Assembly: GCF_000143885.2 (NCBI RefSeq)
Contig: NC_018581.1
Coordinates: 1,488,001-1,552,000 of the forward strand
Origin: Gordonia sp. KTR9
GTDB lineage: Bacteria; Actinomycetota; Actinomycetes; Mycobacteriales; Mycobacteriaceae
Direction of reading: 5' to 3'
Length of the DNA: 64,000 nucleotides
Both the position numbers and the translations under genes were made by a program. The notes beneath the pieces were generated by a model, which was not told the DNA's origin, made no database searches, and saw only the letters and a list, made by a program, of their open reading frames with translations. This document shows, in pieces, positions 24,592 to 33,265 of this stretch (positions within the stretch are counted from its first letter, which is position 1; every line of letters starts with the position of its first letter).

Positions 24592-25896
24592 ATGCGGTCT
24601 GTCGAGGATCATCTGACGCTGGTGACCGCGGCGGCAGTGGCGCCGCGACCGGTGCGCGTCGCGATCTCCGAGGCGCAGGGCCTGATGTGCGCCGAAGAGG
24701 TCGTCACCGAGCACCCGATGCCCGGATTCGATCAGGCGGCGATCGACGGCTACGCGGTGCGTGCGGTCGACGTGGGACTGGCGGGGGTGCTCGCTCCCGA
24801 GGACCTCGAGGATTTCGACGCCAACGGCGCGGAGCTGGTCGACCTCGAAGCCGGCAAGCCGATGATCGTGTCGCTCCCGGTGGTCGGGGAGGTCGGCCCG
24901 GGCTCCCGTACGCCGACGCGACTGCAGCCTCGTCAGGCGGTGCGCGTCGAGACCGGGGCCCCGATGCCGACGCTCGCCGATGCGGTGGTTCCGCTGCGCT
25001 GGACCGACGGGGGCGATCAGAAGGTCAAGATCGGACACGGCGTGGAGAGTGGCAACTATGTCCGGCGGGTCGGCGACGACGTGCAGCCGGGCGACGTCGC
25101 GGTCCGCGCCGGATCGATCATCGGCCCGGCCCAGGTCGGGCTCCTCGCCGCCGTCGGCCAGGCGCGGGTGATGGTCCACCCCCGGCCTCGGTTGTCGGTC
25201 ATCTCGGTGGGCAGCGAGCTCGTCGACATCGACCGCACACCCGGACCCGGCCAGATCTACGACGTCAACAGTTATGCACTGGCCGCGGCCGCGCGCGACG
25301 CGGGCGCCGACGTCAACCGCGTCGGCATCGCCGAGCGCGATGCGTCGCGGATGCGGGAAGTCGTGGAAGCGCAGCTCATCCGCTCCGAGATCGTGGTGAT
25401 CTGCGGTGCCGTCGGGGGCAGTGCGTCGACCGCCGTCGCCGACGCACTCGCCGATCTCGGCGACCTCGAGATCGTGCGGGTGGCGATGCATCCCGGATCG
25501 GTCCAGGGTTTCGGCCGCCTGGGACGCGACGAGGTTCCGACGTTCCTTCTCCCCGCCAATCCGGTGAGCGCACTGGTGACCTTCGAGGTGATGGTCCGCC
25601 CGCTCATCCGGATCGCGCTGGGCAAGCGGCAACCGATGCGGCGGATCATCAAGGCGCGCACCATCGGACCGATCGCGTCGGTCCGCGGTCGCAAGGGTTA
25701 TCTGCGGGGGCAGCTGATGCGCGACGAACGGTCGGGCGACTACTTGGTGCAGGTGCTCGGGGCGTCACCGACCGGGTCGTCGCACCTGCTCGCCGAACTG
25801 GCCGAGGCCAACTGTCTGATCATGGTCGACCCCGATGTCGAGGAGATGGGGACCGGCGACGAGGTGGAGGTTGCCTTCCTCGCGCAACGCGGGTGA
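24592..25896 (+). CDS. MoeA-family protein, probable Glp (gephyrin-like division factor)
   Basis: The 434-residue protein has the MoeA/gephyrin layout: MPGFDQAAIDGYAV with Asp52, the middle GQIYDVNSYAL, and a C-terminal domain with LPANPVSALVTFEVMV. MoeA inserts molybdate into adenylylated molybdopterin. However, the usual loop GGxSxGxxD reads GAVGGSASTAVADAL here, lacking the strict SVG-x-x-D, which suggests altered or lost catalysis. In Corynebacterium a MoeA homologue named Glp binds FtsZ and the membrane receptor GlpR. That receptor is encoded three genes downstream in this window, so the division role is more likely than pure cofactor synthesis. GGGAAGAGCGGTGAG precedes the ATG. Confidence 0.82.
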   Translation: MRSVEDHLTLVTAAAVAPRPVRVAISEAQGLMCAEEVVTEHPMPGFDQAAIDGYAVRAVDVGLAGVLAPEDLEDFDANGAELVDLEAGKPMIVSLPVVGEVGPGSRTPTRLQPRQAVRVETGAPMPTLADAVVPLRWTDGGDQKVKIGHGVESGNYVRRVGDDVQPGDVAVRAGSIIGPAQVGLLAAVGQARVMVHPRPRLSVISVGSELVDIDRTPGPGQIYDVNSYALAAAARDAGADVNRVGIAERDASRMREVVEAQLIRSEIVVICGAVGGSASTAVADALADLGDLEIVRVAMHPGSVQGFGRLGRDEVPTFLLPANPVSALVTFEVMVRPLIRIALGKRQPMRRIIKARTIGPIASVRGRKGYLRGQLMRDERSGDYLVQVLGASPTGSSHLLAELAEANCLIMVDPDVEEMGTGDEVEVAFLAQRG

Positions 25897-25984
25897 GGCC
25901 GGACGTCGTGTGCGCTCACTCCCCGCTGGTTGAGTCGAGTCGAAGCCACCCGGCACGAGATGCAGGTCTCATGTCGGCGCCGGT

Positions 25985-26665
25985 GTGACAGCGCATAAAC
26001 TTCTCCTCGTGTTCAGGTGGTTGAGCGGCAATCAGGGAAGCCCGGGCTGGCCGGCAACTCTCGGGCCGCTGCGCACCCGAACCGGCATGGTCACCCTGCG
26101 GCCCGTGAAGATGCGCGACGCCAAGACGTGGAGTGAGTTGCGGATCCGCAACCAGAACGCGCTGCTGCCGTGGGAACCGACCGGCGTGGGGAGCTGGGCC
26201 GAACGCCATCAGCCGGGGTCATGGCCGCCGCTGTTCGCGGTGCTGAAGTCCGAGGCGAAGCGTGGGGCGCTGCTGCCGTTCGTCATCGAACTCGACGGCC
26301 GCTACGTCGGACAGCTGACCGTGGGGAACATCCAGCGCGGCGCGGTGCGCACCGCATGGATCGGCTATTGGGTCGACTCGGACTTCGCCGGCAACGGCAT
26401 CGCGACCGCCGCGGTGGCCCTCGGGGTCGACCACTGCTTCGGTGCCGTCGGCCTGCATCGGCTCGACGCGACGGTACAGCCGGCCAATGAGGCGTCGCAG
26501 AAGGTGTTGACCAACATCGGATTCCGGCAAGAGGGCCTGTTGCTCCGCTACATGGACGTCAACAAGCGTTGGCGTGACCACATGCTGTTCGCGCTCACGG
26601 CCGAGGAAGTGGCCGGCAGCGCGGCCGAGGCGCTGGTCCGGGCCGGCCGCGCGTCGTTCCAGTGA
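25985..26665 (+). CDS. rimJ: RimJ-like N-terminal acetyltransferase (GNAT)
   Basis: About 226 residues with GNAT landmarks: a beta-strand start VTLRPVKMRDAKTWSELR, the central PFVIELDGRYVGQLTVGN, the acetyl-CoA loop region SDFAGNGIATAAVALGVDHCF, and NEASQKVLTNIGFRQEGLL near the end. RimJ acetylates the N-terminal alanine of ribosomal protein S5 in E. coli. The gene lies between the moeA homologue and SIMPL/GlpR genes, as in M. tuberculosis. The start is uncertain: GTG at 25985 or GTG at 26009, neither with a good ribosome-binding site. Confidence 0.85.
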   Translation: MTAHKLLLVFRWLSGNQGSPGWPATLGPLRTRTGMVTLRPVKMRDAKTWSELRIRNQNALLPWEPTGVGSWAERHQPGSWPPLFAVLKSEAKRGALLPFVIELDGRYVGQLTVGNIQRGAVRTAWIGYWVDSDFAGNGIATAAVALGVDHCFGAVGLHRLDATVQPANEASQKVLTNIGFRQEGLLLRYMDVNKRWRDHMLFALTAEEVAGSAAEALVRAGRASFQ

Positions 26666-26737
26666 CGATCCGGCGATCTGCCCGCGCTGGTCGGTCAGTA
26701 GACCGGAGCCGACACGTCGGCGCCTAGGCTCTCGTCC

Positions 26738-27406
26738 ATGACCGAGCACATCGACGACCTGGAGATCGTGGTCCGCGGCCAAGCTCGCGGGCGCTACCGG
26801 CCCGAGCGCGGGATCATCCATCTCGTGGTCCGAGTGGCGGGTGCGGACAAACCGGCCGTCTACACGCGGGCGGTCGAGGTCCACGCCGACCTGACGAGGG
26901 CGCTCACCGACCACGAGTCGGCCGGCGGGGTTGCCCGCTGGTCCGCCGATTCGGTACGGGTGTACTCATACCGTCCGTACTCCGAGACCGGTGAGCGGCG
27001 AGAACCGGTATACAACACCCGTATCCGGATCGAAGCCGAGTTCGTCGACTTCGAGAAACTGTCGGAGTTCATCGATGTCTGGGCGTCGGTCGACGCCGTC
27101 GAGATCGGCGACATCGACTGGGATTTGCGCGACGAGACCCGGCGTGACCGCGAGCGAGAGTTGCGACGTGCCGCCGTCGACGACGCGATCCTCAAGGCGC
27201 AGGCCTATTCCGACGCGGTAGGGCGGGGGCCGGTCACCCCGGTGCTCCTCTCCGATCCGGACATGGCCTCGAGGGTGCCGCCGTCACCGCGGCGGGCCAT
27301 GCCGATGGCGGTTGCCGCGGGTCCGACGCCGTCGCCGTCGCTCGAACTGCGGACCGACGACATCGAGATCGCCGTCGCGGTGGACGCCCGTTTTCGAGCG
27401 CACTGA
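26738..27406 (+). CDS. SIMPL-domain (DUF541) protein
   Basis: The 222-residue protein fits the SIMPL/DUF541 family: VRGQARGRYRPERGIIHLVVRV at the N-terminus and AAVDDAILKAQAYSDAVGRGP in the middle. Family members are found in envelope-associated contexts; function is poorly defined. No signal peptide is visible. It lies within the rimJ-glpR interval and may be co-transcribed with rimJ (72-base gap). Confidence 0.75.
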   Translation: MTEHIDDLEIVVRGQARGRYRPERGIIHLVVRVAGADKPAVYTRAVEVHADLTRALTDHESAGGVARWSADSVRVYSYRPYSETGERREPVYNTRIRIEAEFVDFEKLSEFIDVWASVDAVEIGDIDWDLRDETRRDRERELRRAAVDDAILKAQAYSDAVGRGPVTPVLLSDPDMASRVPPSPRRAMPMAVAAGPTPSPSLELRTDDIEIAVAVDARFRAH

Positions 27407-27552
27407 CCGCGTCGGCGCCGGTGTTGCTGAGAGGCGCGTGTGAAACAGAGCCGATTCGCTCCCGCTCCGGCGCGTCTACCCGGGGGTGACGTTCCGCCGC
27501 CCTAGATTGTGAACTGGCCTCGTGTGACCAGAGTGAATGAAGGGAGAGTCGC

Positions 27553-28809
27553 ATGCCCAACTCAGTATTGTGGGTCTGTCTCGTCGCGGTTTGGCTCTTC
27601 GTGCTGGTCCCGATGGTCATCAAAGGGCGTCCGCAGATCCTGAAGTCGACCGACGCGGCGCGCAAGACACGACTGCTGCATCGCGGTGGGTCGCGGGCCA
27701 CGACCGCATCGGGGAGCCGACGCCGGTCGTCCGCGCGACACCCACATGACCCGTCGTGGAAGTCCTCGCGCCGCAGCGCCACCGCGACCCTCGAGAAGGA
27801 CGCCGACGTCGAGAACGAGGACGACGCGGACGAGTCCAAGTCCACGACCCGAGTGCGTCGGTCCGGCAGTGCGAAGGTCGAAAAGCCGACGGTCGAAGCC
27901 GTGGACACCGACACCGACACCGTTGACGCAGCGGTCGAGGTCGCCGACGACGAATCGGTGAACGGCGACGCCTCCGTGGATGCCGACGGGGACATCGACG
28001 CCGCGGCCGACGGGGACATCGCCGACGATGAGGCGGACAGCATCTCGGCCGCCGACGAGCACGACGACGCGGACGAGTTCGTGGACGTCGAGGATGCCGA
28101 GTACGAGGACGCCGACGACAGCGAAGACGAGGACGCCGCCGAGTACGACGATTCCGAGGAGGCCGAGTACGAGGACGACTCGGACGACTCCGAATACGAG
28201 GACGCGACAGACGAACTCGACGAAGACGAGTACGACGACTACGCCCGTGGCTCGCGGCACACCGAGGCGCCGTCGGTCGACGAGGACGATGCCGACGAGA
28301 CCGAGCTCGACGAGATCGAGGACAGCCGCCCGGCGGCACGTTCGTCGAGCGGCCGGCGTTCCGGGCGCAGCATCTACTCGTCGGAGACGGAGCGCGCGCT
28401 CAAGTATCGGGAACGTCAGCGGGTCACGCTGGGGTTGTTCGTTCTGGTGCTGCTGGCGATCGCGGCAGGTTTCGTCGTGGGAACGCCCGGCTGGGTGGCC
28501 ACCGGCGTGCTCGGCCTGCTCCTGGTGGGCTACCTCGCCTACCTGCGTCGTGCGGTGAAGACCGAGCAGCAGATCCGGGCCCAGCGCCTGGCCCGCGCCA
28601 AGCGGTCGGCGCGTGCCGAGGAGGAACGGCGACGACGCGCAGCCTCGGTCCCGGAGTTCGCCGCCGCACCGCCCCCTCCGCGACTTCGGCGACCCGGTGG
28701 CGCAACGGTTCTCGAGATCGACGACGAGGATCCGGTGTTCGACCACATCCCGCCGTTCCAGCGTCGTCGCATGGACCGCGAAGACCTGCAGTACCGCCGC
28801 GTCGGCTGA
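27553..28809 (+). CDS. GlpR-like membrane receptor for the Glp/MoeA homologue
   Basis: The 418-residue protein has an N-terminal transmembrane helix (SVLWVCLVAVWLFVLVPMVI), a basic patch, a very acidic low-complexity linker (about residues 75-265, runs of Asp/Glu), then two transmembrane helices near 297-340 (VTLGLFVLVLLAIAAGFVV, ATGVLGLLLVGYLAYL). A basic C-terminal stretch ends in EDPVFDHIPPFQRRRMDRED. This matches GlpR of Corynebacterium and Rv0996. That protein is described as recruiting Glp to the membrane at division sites. Its nearness to the Glp-like gene supports the call. A hairpin follows at 28839-28879. Confidence 0.78.
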   Translation: MPNSVLWVCLVAVWLFVLVPMVIKGRPQILKSTDAARKTRLLHRGGSRATTASGSRRRSSARHPHDPSWKSSRRSATATLEKDADVENEDDADESKSTTRVRRSGSAKVEKPTVEAVDTDTDTVDAAVEVADDESVNGDASVDADGDIDAAADGDIADDEADSISAADEHDDADEFVDVEDAEYEDADDSEDEDAAEYDDSEEAEYEDDSDDSEYEDATDELDEDEYDDYARGSRHTEAPSVDEDDADETELDEIEDSRPAARSSSGRRSGRSIYSSETERALKYRERQRVTLGLFVLVLLAIAAGFVVGTPGWVATGVLGLLLVGYLAYLRRAVKTEQQIRAQRLARAKRSARAEEERRRRAASVPEFAAAPPPPRLRRPGGATVLEIDDEDPVFDHIPPFQRRRMDREDLQYRRVG

Positions 28810-28838
28810 TCAGCGCAGACGCACTCCGCAACAACCTC

Positions 28839-28879
28839 GTTCAGCAGTAGGTGTCGCTCACCGATACCTACTGCTGAAC
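28839..28879 (+). terminator. terminator after the GlpR-like gene
   Basis: GTTCAGCAGTAGGT (28839-28852) pairs perfectly with ACCTACTGCTGAAC (28866-28879) across a 13-base loop, and a further CAACA/TGTTG extends the stem after a bulge. It also precedes the end of the convergent unknown gene at 28903. Confidence 0.75.
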
Positions 28880-28902
28880 TGTTGCTGGGCCGAGGGTTCG
28901 GG

Positions 28903-29646
28903 TTAGGTGGTCAGCGCCGGCTTGCCGTGCGAATCCAGCCACGCCTGACCGGCTTTCGCCGCCTTCGACAGCGCGAATCGTTCACCGAGATAGGTCGCCG
29001 GAGCGCCGATGACGGGGATGTAGGCGAGCATGCGGAACAGCGCCATCGGCTGCGGGCGCTTCTCGAATTCGTCGTCGACCGCGCGGAGCAACTTCGCCGC
29101 ATCCCAGATCGCCGCGAACAGCGACCTCTCGCGTTCCTTGGGTTCGGACGGCAGGGACTTCCCGGACCCGGCGGTGACGTCCGGGTTCGTGAGGTCGCGC
29201 TTGCACAGCACCGACGCGAGCAGCTGGACCTGTCGCTTGCGGTCGGTGACCTCGTACTCGCGGGCGATCGCGACCAGCACCATGGCCTGATTGGCGAAGC
29301 CGAGATACGGGGTGATCGGCAACCGTTTCGCCCACACCCCGAAGACCCCCGGGAACGCCACGGCACCGGTGTTCAGGGTGCCGATACGCGTCACCCACCA
29401 GCTCGCGCGCTTGTGCATCGACCGCTCGGACCAGCCCTTGGTGCCGGGCCATTCCGCGACGTCGAGCACCTTCGCCGCGGCGTGCTGGGCTTGCTGCAGG
29501 CGCGACTCGGGATGGTCGTCGTCGTGGAAGGTGTGGCCCTTCAGCCCGAGCGGATCCCGCTCGGCGAGGGCATCGAGGACGGGGTTGATCACCCCCACCA
29601 CGTTGTCGAGAACTCCGGCCAACTGCTGATCAGACATCTTGGGCAC
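28903..29646 (-). CDS. conserved hypothetical protein with hydrophobic segments
   Basis: 247 residues that I do not recognise. There are hydrophobic stretches such as TLNTGAVAFPGVFGVWAKRL and LFRMLAYIPVIGAPATYL; a basic tail ends in SKAAKAGQAWLDSHGK. No enzyme motif is evident. The GTG at 29646 or the ATG nine bases on is the start. It is the last chromosomal gene before the tRNA that hosts the prophage. Confidence 0.65.
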   Translation of the reverse strand: MPKMSDQQLAGVLDNVVGVINPVLDALAERDPLGLKGHTFHDDDHPESRLQQAQHAAAKVLDVAEWPGTKGWSERSMHKRASWWVTRIGTLNTGAVAFPGVFGVWAKRLPITPYLGFANQAMVLVAIAREYEVTDRKRQVQLLASVLCKRDLTNPDVTAGSGKSLPSEPKERERSLFAAIWDAAKLLRAVDDEFEKRPQPMALFRMLAYIPVIGAPATYLGERFALSKAAKAGQAWLDSHGKPALTT

Positions 29647-29732
29647 GCGTCCAGCCTAGTGGTGGACCGGCCGTTTGGGATTCGACGACCCCGGGCTGAT
29701 AAAGTGGCTCGCGGTTGGTCGCGAGACCTCCC

Positions 29733-29805
29733 GGGGCTATGGCGCAGTTGGTAGCGCGACTCGTTCGCATCGAGTAGGTCTGGGGTTCGATTCCCCATAG
29801 CTCCA
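29733..29805 (+). tRNA. tRNA-Ala (anticodon CGC)
   Basis: The acceptor arms GGGGCTA and TAGCTCC pair with a G3-U70 wobble, the identity element of tRNA-Ala. The D arm (GCGC), an anticodon stem ACTCG/CGAGT with loop TTCGCAT giving CGC, and a T arm TGGGG-TTCGATT-CCCCA complete the cloverleaf. CCA is not encoded. The prophage integrase ends 15 bases after the tRNA. Confidence 0.93.
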
Positions 29806-29819
29806 CAGAAAACAGCAGT
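29770..29819. other. probable attL: prophage junction at the tRNA-Ala 3' end
   Basis: Host genes end and the leftward integrase begins directly after the tRNA, the usual layout for tyrosine integrases that use a tRNA 3' half as attB. The exact core cannot be set because attR is not in the window. Confidence 0.6.
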
Positions 29820-31079
29820 TCAGACGGCCTCACCCGCAACCCGGGTGGGGCCGCTTTTTTCGTTGCCCACCGAAAACCCACCGGAAACCGGCGCGAGGCG
29901 ATCGAGGACGTGCCGCACATCGCCGGTCACCCTCTTTCGCTGCACGTAGTGCCGGCGCGTGATCTCCGGCGATGTGTGCCCGAGCTGCTCGGCCGCAGCT
30001 TCCATACCGACCTCGTCAGCGAGGATCGTCGCCACAGTCTTGCGGAACGTCTTCGGCGTCACCCACTCGAACATGTCCGCGGGACCGTCCGGGCGGCCGT
30101 CCTGGTCGACGACGATCGTGCGGCGCGCATCACGGAACTGGCGCCGGGTGTTCGCGGTAGTGCGTGGGCCGCCGTCGCGCGAGGGGAACACCAGCCCGAG
30201 CTCGTTCGACGGGAGATTCCGTTCGCGCTGACGCTCGAGCGCGGAGACCATGAAGTCCGGCAGGATCAGCCAATGCTGGCTCGTCGCCGTCTTCGGCCGT
30301 GGCTGGTACTCGCCGCGCTTGTTGATCGCTCCAGCGAGGTACACCATCGCCGGGGCGAGATCAGTGGCCCACTGGACGTGCTTCCACTGGAACGCCAGGA
30401 CCTCACTGATGCGGCCGCCCGACCCGATGAGGCAGTCGGCGAGATCGGGGAAGTCGACGCCGCGCTTCGGGCCGAACTGGTTGGTGCCGGACCACGTCGC
30501 GATCCGGATCCGCAGCTGCTGTAGCTCATCGACGCTCAGCGCGCGCGCTTCGGCCGGCGTCGAGGACCGGCGGGTGGTGTCGACCATCGGGTTGCGCTCG
30601 ATCGCGTCGTGCTGCGCCGCGAGGGTCAGCATTCCCGAGAGCACGGTTCGGCACTGCCGAGACCGCGAGTCGGTCGGTACGGCGCGGATGAACGCGTCGA
30701 GCACGCCGACGGAGGCCTCGCAGACTCGTATGTCACCGAGCCCGGGCACGATGTGCAGAGCGATGAGCTCGCGGTCGTTGTCGAGTGTGCCGGCGGCGTA
30801 GTCGCCCGACTCGACCCGCTTGGCGAGCCAGAGCGCGGCCAGTTCCGAGATGCGGGTGGCCCGGGTGATGTCGACGACCGAGCCGCCGGGGCGCCGCCGC
30901 TGGGCGAGCGCGTCGAGGAGCGCGCGCTCAGCCCTGGCGCCTGAGGTGCCGAAGCGCTCCACGGTGCGTGTCTTGCCGTCGTGGTCGCGGTAGCGGGCGC
31001 GGGCCCGCCACCGGCCCGGCGCTATCTGGGTGCGGCCGATCTTGCCCCAGGTGCCGAGGGGGAGTGGTGGGCGCGCCAT
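29820..31079 (-). CDS. tyrosine-family site-specific integrase
   Basis: The 419-residue integrase has an AP2-like N-terminus (GRWRARARYRDHDGKTRTVERF), a SAM-like core-binding domain and a C-terminal catalytic domain. Active-site residues are Arg223 (GSGGRISE), Lys263, Arg346 (TPKTFRKT), His368 (LGHTSPE) and tyrosine nucleophile Tyr378 (RRHYV). Lys replaces the first His of the usual HxxR motif, which some actinophage integrases tolerate. The 3' end abuts the tRNA-Ala gene, its likely attB. Expression is leftward, with the lysogeny genes. Confidence 0.93.
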   Translation of the reverse strand: MARPPLPLGTWGKIGRTQIAPGRWRARARYRDHDGKTRTVERFGTSGARAERALLDALAQRRRPGGSVVDITRATRISELAALWLAKRVESGDYAAGTLDNDRELIALHIVPGLGDIRVCEASVGVLDAFIRAVPTDSRSRQCRTVLSGMLTLAAQHDAIERNPMVDTTRRSSTPAEARALSVDELQQLRIRIATWSGTNQFGPKRGVDFPDLADCLIGSGGRISEVLAFQWKHVQWATDLAPAMVYLAGAINKRGEYQPRPKTATSQHWLILPDFMVSALERQRERNLPSNELGLVFPSRDGGPRTTANTRRQFRDARRTIVVDQDGRPDGPADMFEWVTPKTFRKTVATILADEVGMEAAAEQLGHTSPEITRRHYVQRKRVTGDVRHVLDRLAPVSGGFSVGNEKSGPTRVAGEAV

Positions 31080-31092
31080 CAGGCTGGTCGAT

Positions 31093-31320
31093 TCATGGTC
31101 GGGATCTCCGTTGGGCTCGGGTGGATCGGATGCGGCGCAGGCGATTCACGAGCTGTGGTGCATACGCTAGCGCTTCTGGGTCGTCGAGCAGGGTGTTCAC
31201 GCGCTGATGGAACCGGGTGACGGTCATGTCGAACTGTGCCCGGATGGCGTCGGCCTGGTTGCCGCTGTGATGCCAGCGGAGGCCAGCGAAGTCGAGGATT
31301 CTCCGGTCGTCGTCGGTCAC
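31093..31320 (-). CDS. DUF3263 protein
   Basis: 75 residues that start at a GTG overlapping the previous stop codon by four bases. The body (ILDFAGLRWHHSGNQADAIRAQF, then TRFHQRVNTLLDDPEALAYAPQLVNRLRRIR) matches DUF3263, a small actinobacterial family often carried by prophages; the arrangement of helices resembles a DNA-binding sigma-like or HTH unit. Function unknown. It lies between ImmA and the integrase. Confidence 0.7.
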   Translation of the reverse strand: MTDDDRRILDFAGLRWHHSGNQADAIRAQFDMTVTRFHQRVNTLLDDPEALAYAPQLVNRLRRIRSTRAQRRSRP

Positions 31321-31742
31321 GCGACGCCCCGCTCGCGTAACTGGGCGTCGATCCAGTCGCGCTCCCGGTCGGTGAGCGACTGCACCAGCGCGACGAGCAT
31401 CGGGACGTCCACCCACAGCTCCTCGGCAACCTCCTCGGTGCGCCGAGTCCACACCAGCGCGTCGATGAGCCGCTCGAGTGCGATCAGCCGGCGTGCGGCT
31501 ATCCGCTCTACCCGCAGCTCCTCCCGTGCCCGTAGGACGCGGTCGGTAGGGAAGACGCGACGCTCATCGTGGACGAGCTCGTGCGCGATAGTGCACCGGC
31601 GCTCGTCGCCCAACATGTGCCGGTTCACCTCGATCGTGTCGCCGGTGATCCGGCCCCTCACACCGGCGGGCAGATTGTCGACGAACTCGATCGCGAGATG
31701 GCGTCGGCGGCGAGCGTCTCGCCATGGGTGGTAGGTCGTCAT
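31317..31742 (-). CDS. ImmA/IrrE-type metallopeptidase
   Basis: The 141-residue protein carries the zinc motif HELVHDE (CTIAHELVHDERR) of ImmA/IrrE peptidases. In ICEBs1 and many phages ImmA cleaves the immunity repressor after DNA damage and so triggers induction. Here it sits in the same leftward unit as the repressor-like HTH gene, about 1.5 kb away, so it is a good candidate for controlling it (inference). Confidence 0.82.
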   Translation of the reverse strand: MTTYHPWRDARRRRHLAIEFVDNLPAGVRGRITGDTIEVNRHMLGDERRCTIAHELVHDERRVFPTDRVLRAREELRVERIAARRLIALERLIDALVWTRRTEEVAEELWVDVPMLVALVQSLTDRERDWIDAQLRERGVA

Positions 31743-31792
31743 GCGTTAGGACGGTAGGTATGACCACCGACAAGAAACGCTCTGACCAGGAA

Positions 31793-32329
31793 TTACACCG
31801 ATGTCGTTCGGGGCAAACGCCGAATCTGGCCGAACGCTGACTGAACCCGTTTAATGCACATGAGCACGACCAGGACCAGGTGCAGCCCGAGCGTAGCGAG
31901 TATGCCGCCCCACACGTAGTTCACCGCGCCGTCTTTGGCGAACGCGGCGGCGATCATGGCCGTGACGGTTGTCGCGACTCCGATCACGACCGCGTAGTTC
32001 ACGTTCGAGAACAGTTGGTCAACGAGTCGGATGAGTCTGCCCGTCGGCGACACCCGTTGATCCACATCGAGCTGCATGCGTAGTTGGAAGACGTAGATGA
32101 CGAGAGCGAAGAGGAGCGCGGTGAAAATCGCGACGCCGCTGATATAGGCGCCGATCTCGTTCATTACGAGGCCCTTGGCGCCCATCGTCGCGGACACGAT
32201 AAGTCCAGTCACCGCGGGGGCCCCGAGTGCGATCATGTAGTCCGTCTTGTGCGGTTCGCCTGTGGCGTCGTTTACGAACGTCCGGTAATGCGCGCGGATC
32301 GTCGGCAGGACACTGAACTTGCTATCCAC
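31793..32329 (-). CDS. prophage membrane protein, four predicted helices
   Basis: 178 residues with four hydrophobic segments (for example ALGAPAVTGLIVSATMG, ISGVAIFTALLFALVIYVF, YAVVIGVATTVTAMIAAAF, ILATLGLHLVLVVLMCI) and a basic C-terminus. No known domain. It lies directly downstream of the 302-residue gene in the leftward lysogeny unit, with 24 bases between. Products expressed in lysogens with this look often act in superinfection exclusion or phage defence; this is inference. Confidence 0.65.
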   Translation of the reverse strand: MDSKFSVLPTIRAHYRTFVNDATGEPHKTDYMIALGAPAVTGLIVSATMGAKGLVMNEIGAYISGVAIFTALLFALVIYVFQLRMQLDVDQRVSPTGRLIRLVDQLFSNVNYAVVIGVATTVTAMIAAAFAKDGAVNYVWGGILATLGLHLVLVVLMCIKRVQSAFGQIRRLPRTTSV

Positions 32330-32353
32330 AGCAGGTCACCACCTTCCGGACAC

Positions 32354-33262
32354 CTACGAGGACACCCACTCTACGTCGTAGTGAGCGAAGATATCGGCCG
32401 CCTCCGACATCGCCCGCTTCTTCACCTTCTCCGCGGATAGCGGAGATTCCCCGCTCTTCGTGAGGACGAGCCGTAAGGTCGGGGTCTTCTCGTCGTCGAT
32501 CTCGAACGTCTTCTCCTGGTCGCCGTCACCGAGGGTGATGTCGATCTCGTCAACCACGTCGCTCTCATCGAAGGCAAGAAACTTGTTTCGGTTGATCTTG
32601 TTCTCCATCAGGCGATCTCGCAGACGTCTGGGAAAGTACTTCTCCCGGCCGCCCGGCTCGATCACGTGTTTCAGCGTGCCCAGCACCTCGTCCTGACCAT
32701 CGGTCGCAATGTCCGATTTGTGCTTGCGGATCGTCCCCGTAACCTTCATCAGGTCGGCACGTTTCAGCCACGCGTCAGACTGAACCACGGTGTCACGCTT
32801 CATCCGGTGATCGTGGAACACGCCATCGAACCACTCGTTGAAGGTCTCGACGAGATGTGACATCCCCCCGAAGCCACCGGAACGTTCGGTGAAGGCGAGT
32901 GCGCTGGTACCACTCCTGGGTACTAGCAACACGCCGTGTGTGATAACCGTCGTCGCGTCCGTTCGCCTGAAGGTCCCTCTACTGGCGCCGGAACCGACGT
33001 CCGTGATCTCTCCGTCTTCGCCAAACCTGCCGGACCGGAAAGTGACCGTGAGCGCTCGGTCATCCCGATCGACGTTTGTCACGACTGCATACGTCTCGTT
33101 GCGGTTTCGGACGAGACTGCTCGACTTCGCCAAGTTCGCGTGGGCTTCGAACACGTCGATGAGGTCTCGCCCGTCGGGGAGGAGGGGGAGGTCCTGGACC
33201 ATCGAGGGCTTTCGGAACTCGTGAAACCACAGTCTGCTGATCGTCATTGTCCGCTTCGGCAC
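32354..33262 (-). CDS. unknown 302-residue prophage protein
   Basis: A soluble protein without a domain I recognise. It has no transmembrane segment. Its middle contains FGGMSHLVETFNEWFDGVFHD and its end DEKTPTLRLVLTKSGESPL. The GTG start lies three bases after the repressor stop codon, so repressor, this gene and the membrane protein are probably one transcript. The pair (302-residue soluble, 178-residue four-helix membrane) recalls, only in architecture, two-gene defence modules such as Kiwa. Confidence 0.6.
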   Translation of the reverse strand: MPKRTMTISRLWFHEFRKPSMVQDLPLLPDGRDLIDVFEAHANLAKSSSLVRNRNETYAVVTNVDRDDRALTVTFRSGRFGEDGEITDVGSGASRGTFRRTDATTVITHGVLLVPRSGTSALAFTERSGGFGGMSHLVETFNEWFDGVFHDHRMKRDTVVQSDAWLKRADLMKVTGTIRKHKSDIATDGQDEVLGTLKHVIEPGGREKYFPRRLRDRLMENKINRNKFLAFDESDVVDEIDITLGDGDQEKTFEIDDEKTPTLRLVLTKSGESPLSAEKVKKRAMSEAADIFAHYDVEWVSS

Positions 33263-33265
33263 GAC

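Noticed and set aside
22480..25632. 1050-residue leftward open reading frame
   Set aside because: It is antisense to the cyclo-ligase, galU and Glp-like genes. Its composition is Arg/His/Asp-rich without motifs, typical of the shadow of high-GC genes.
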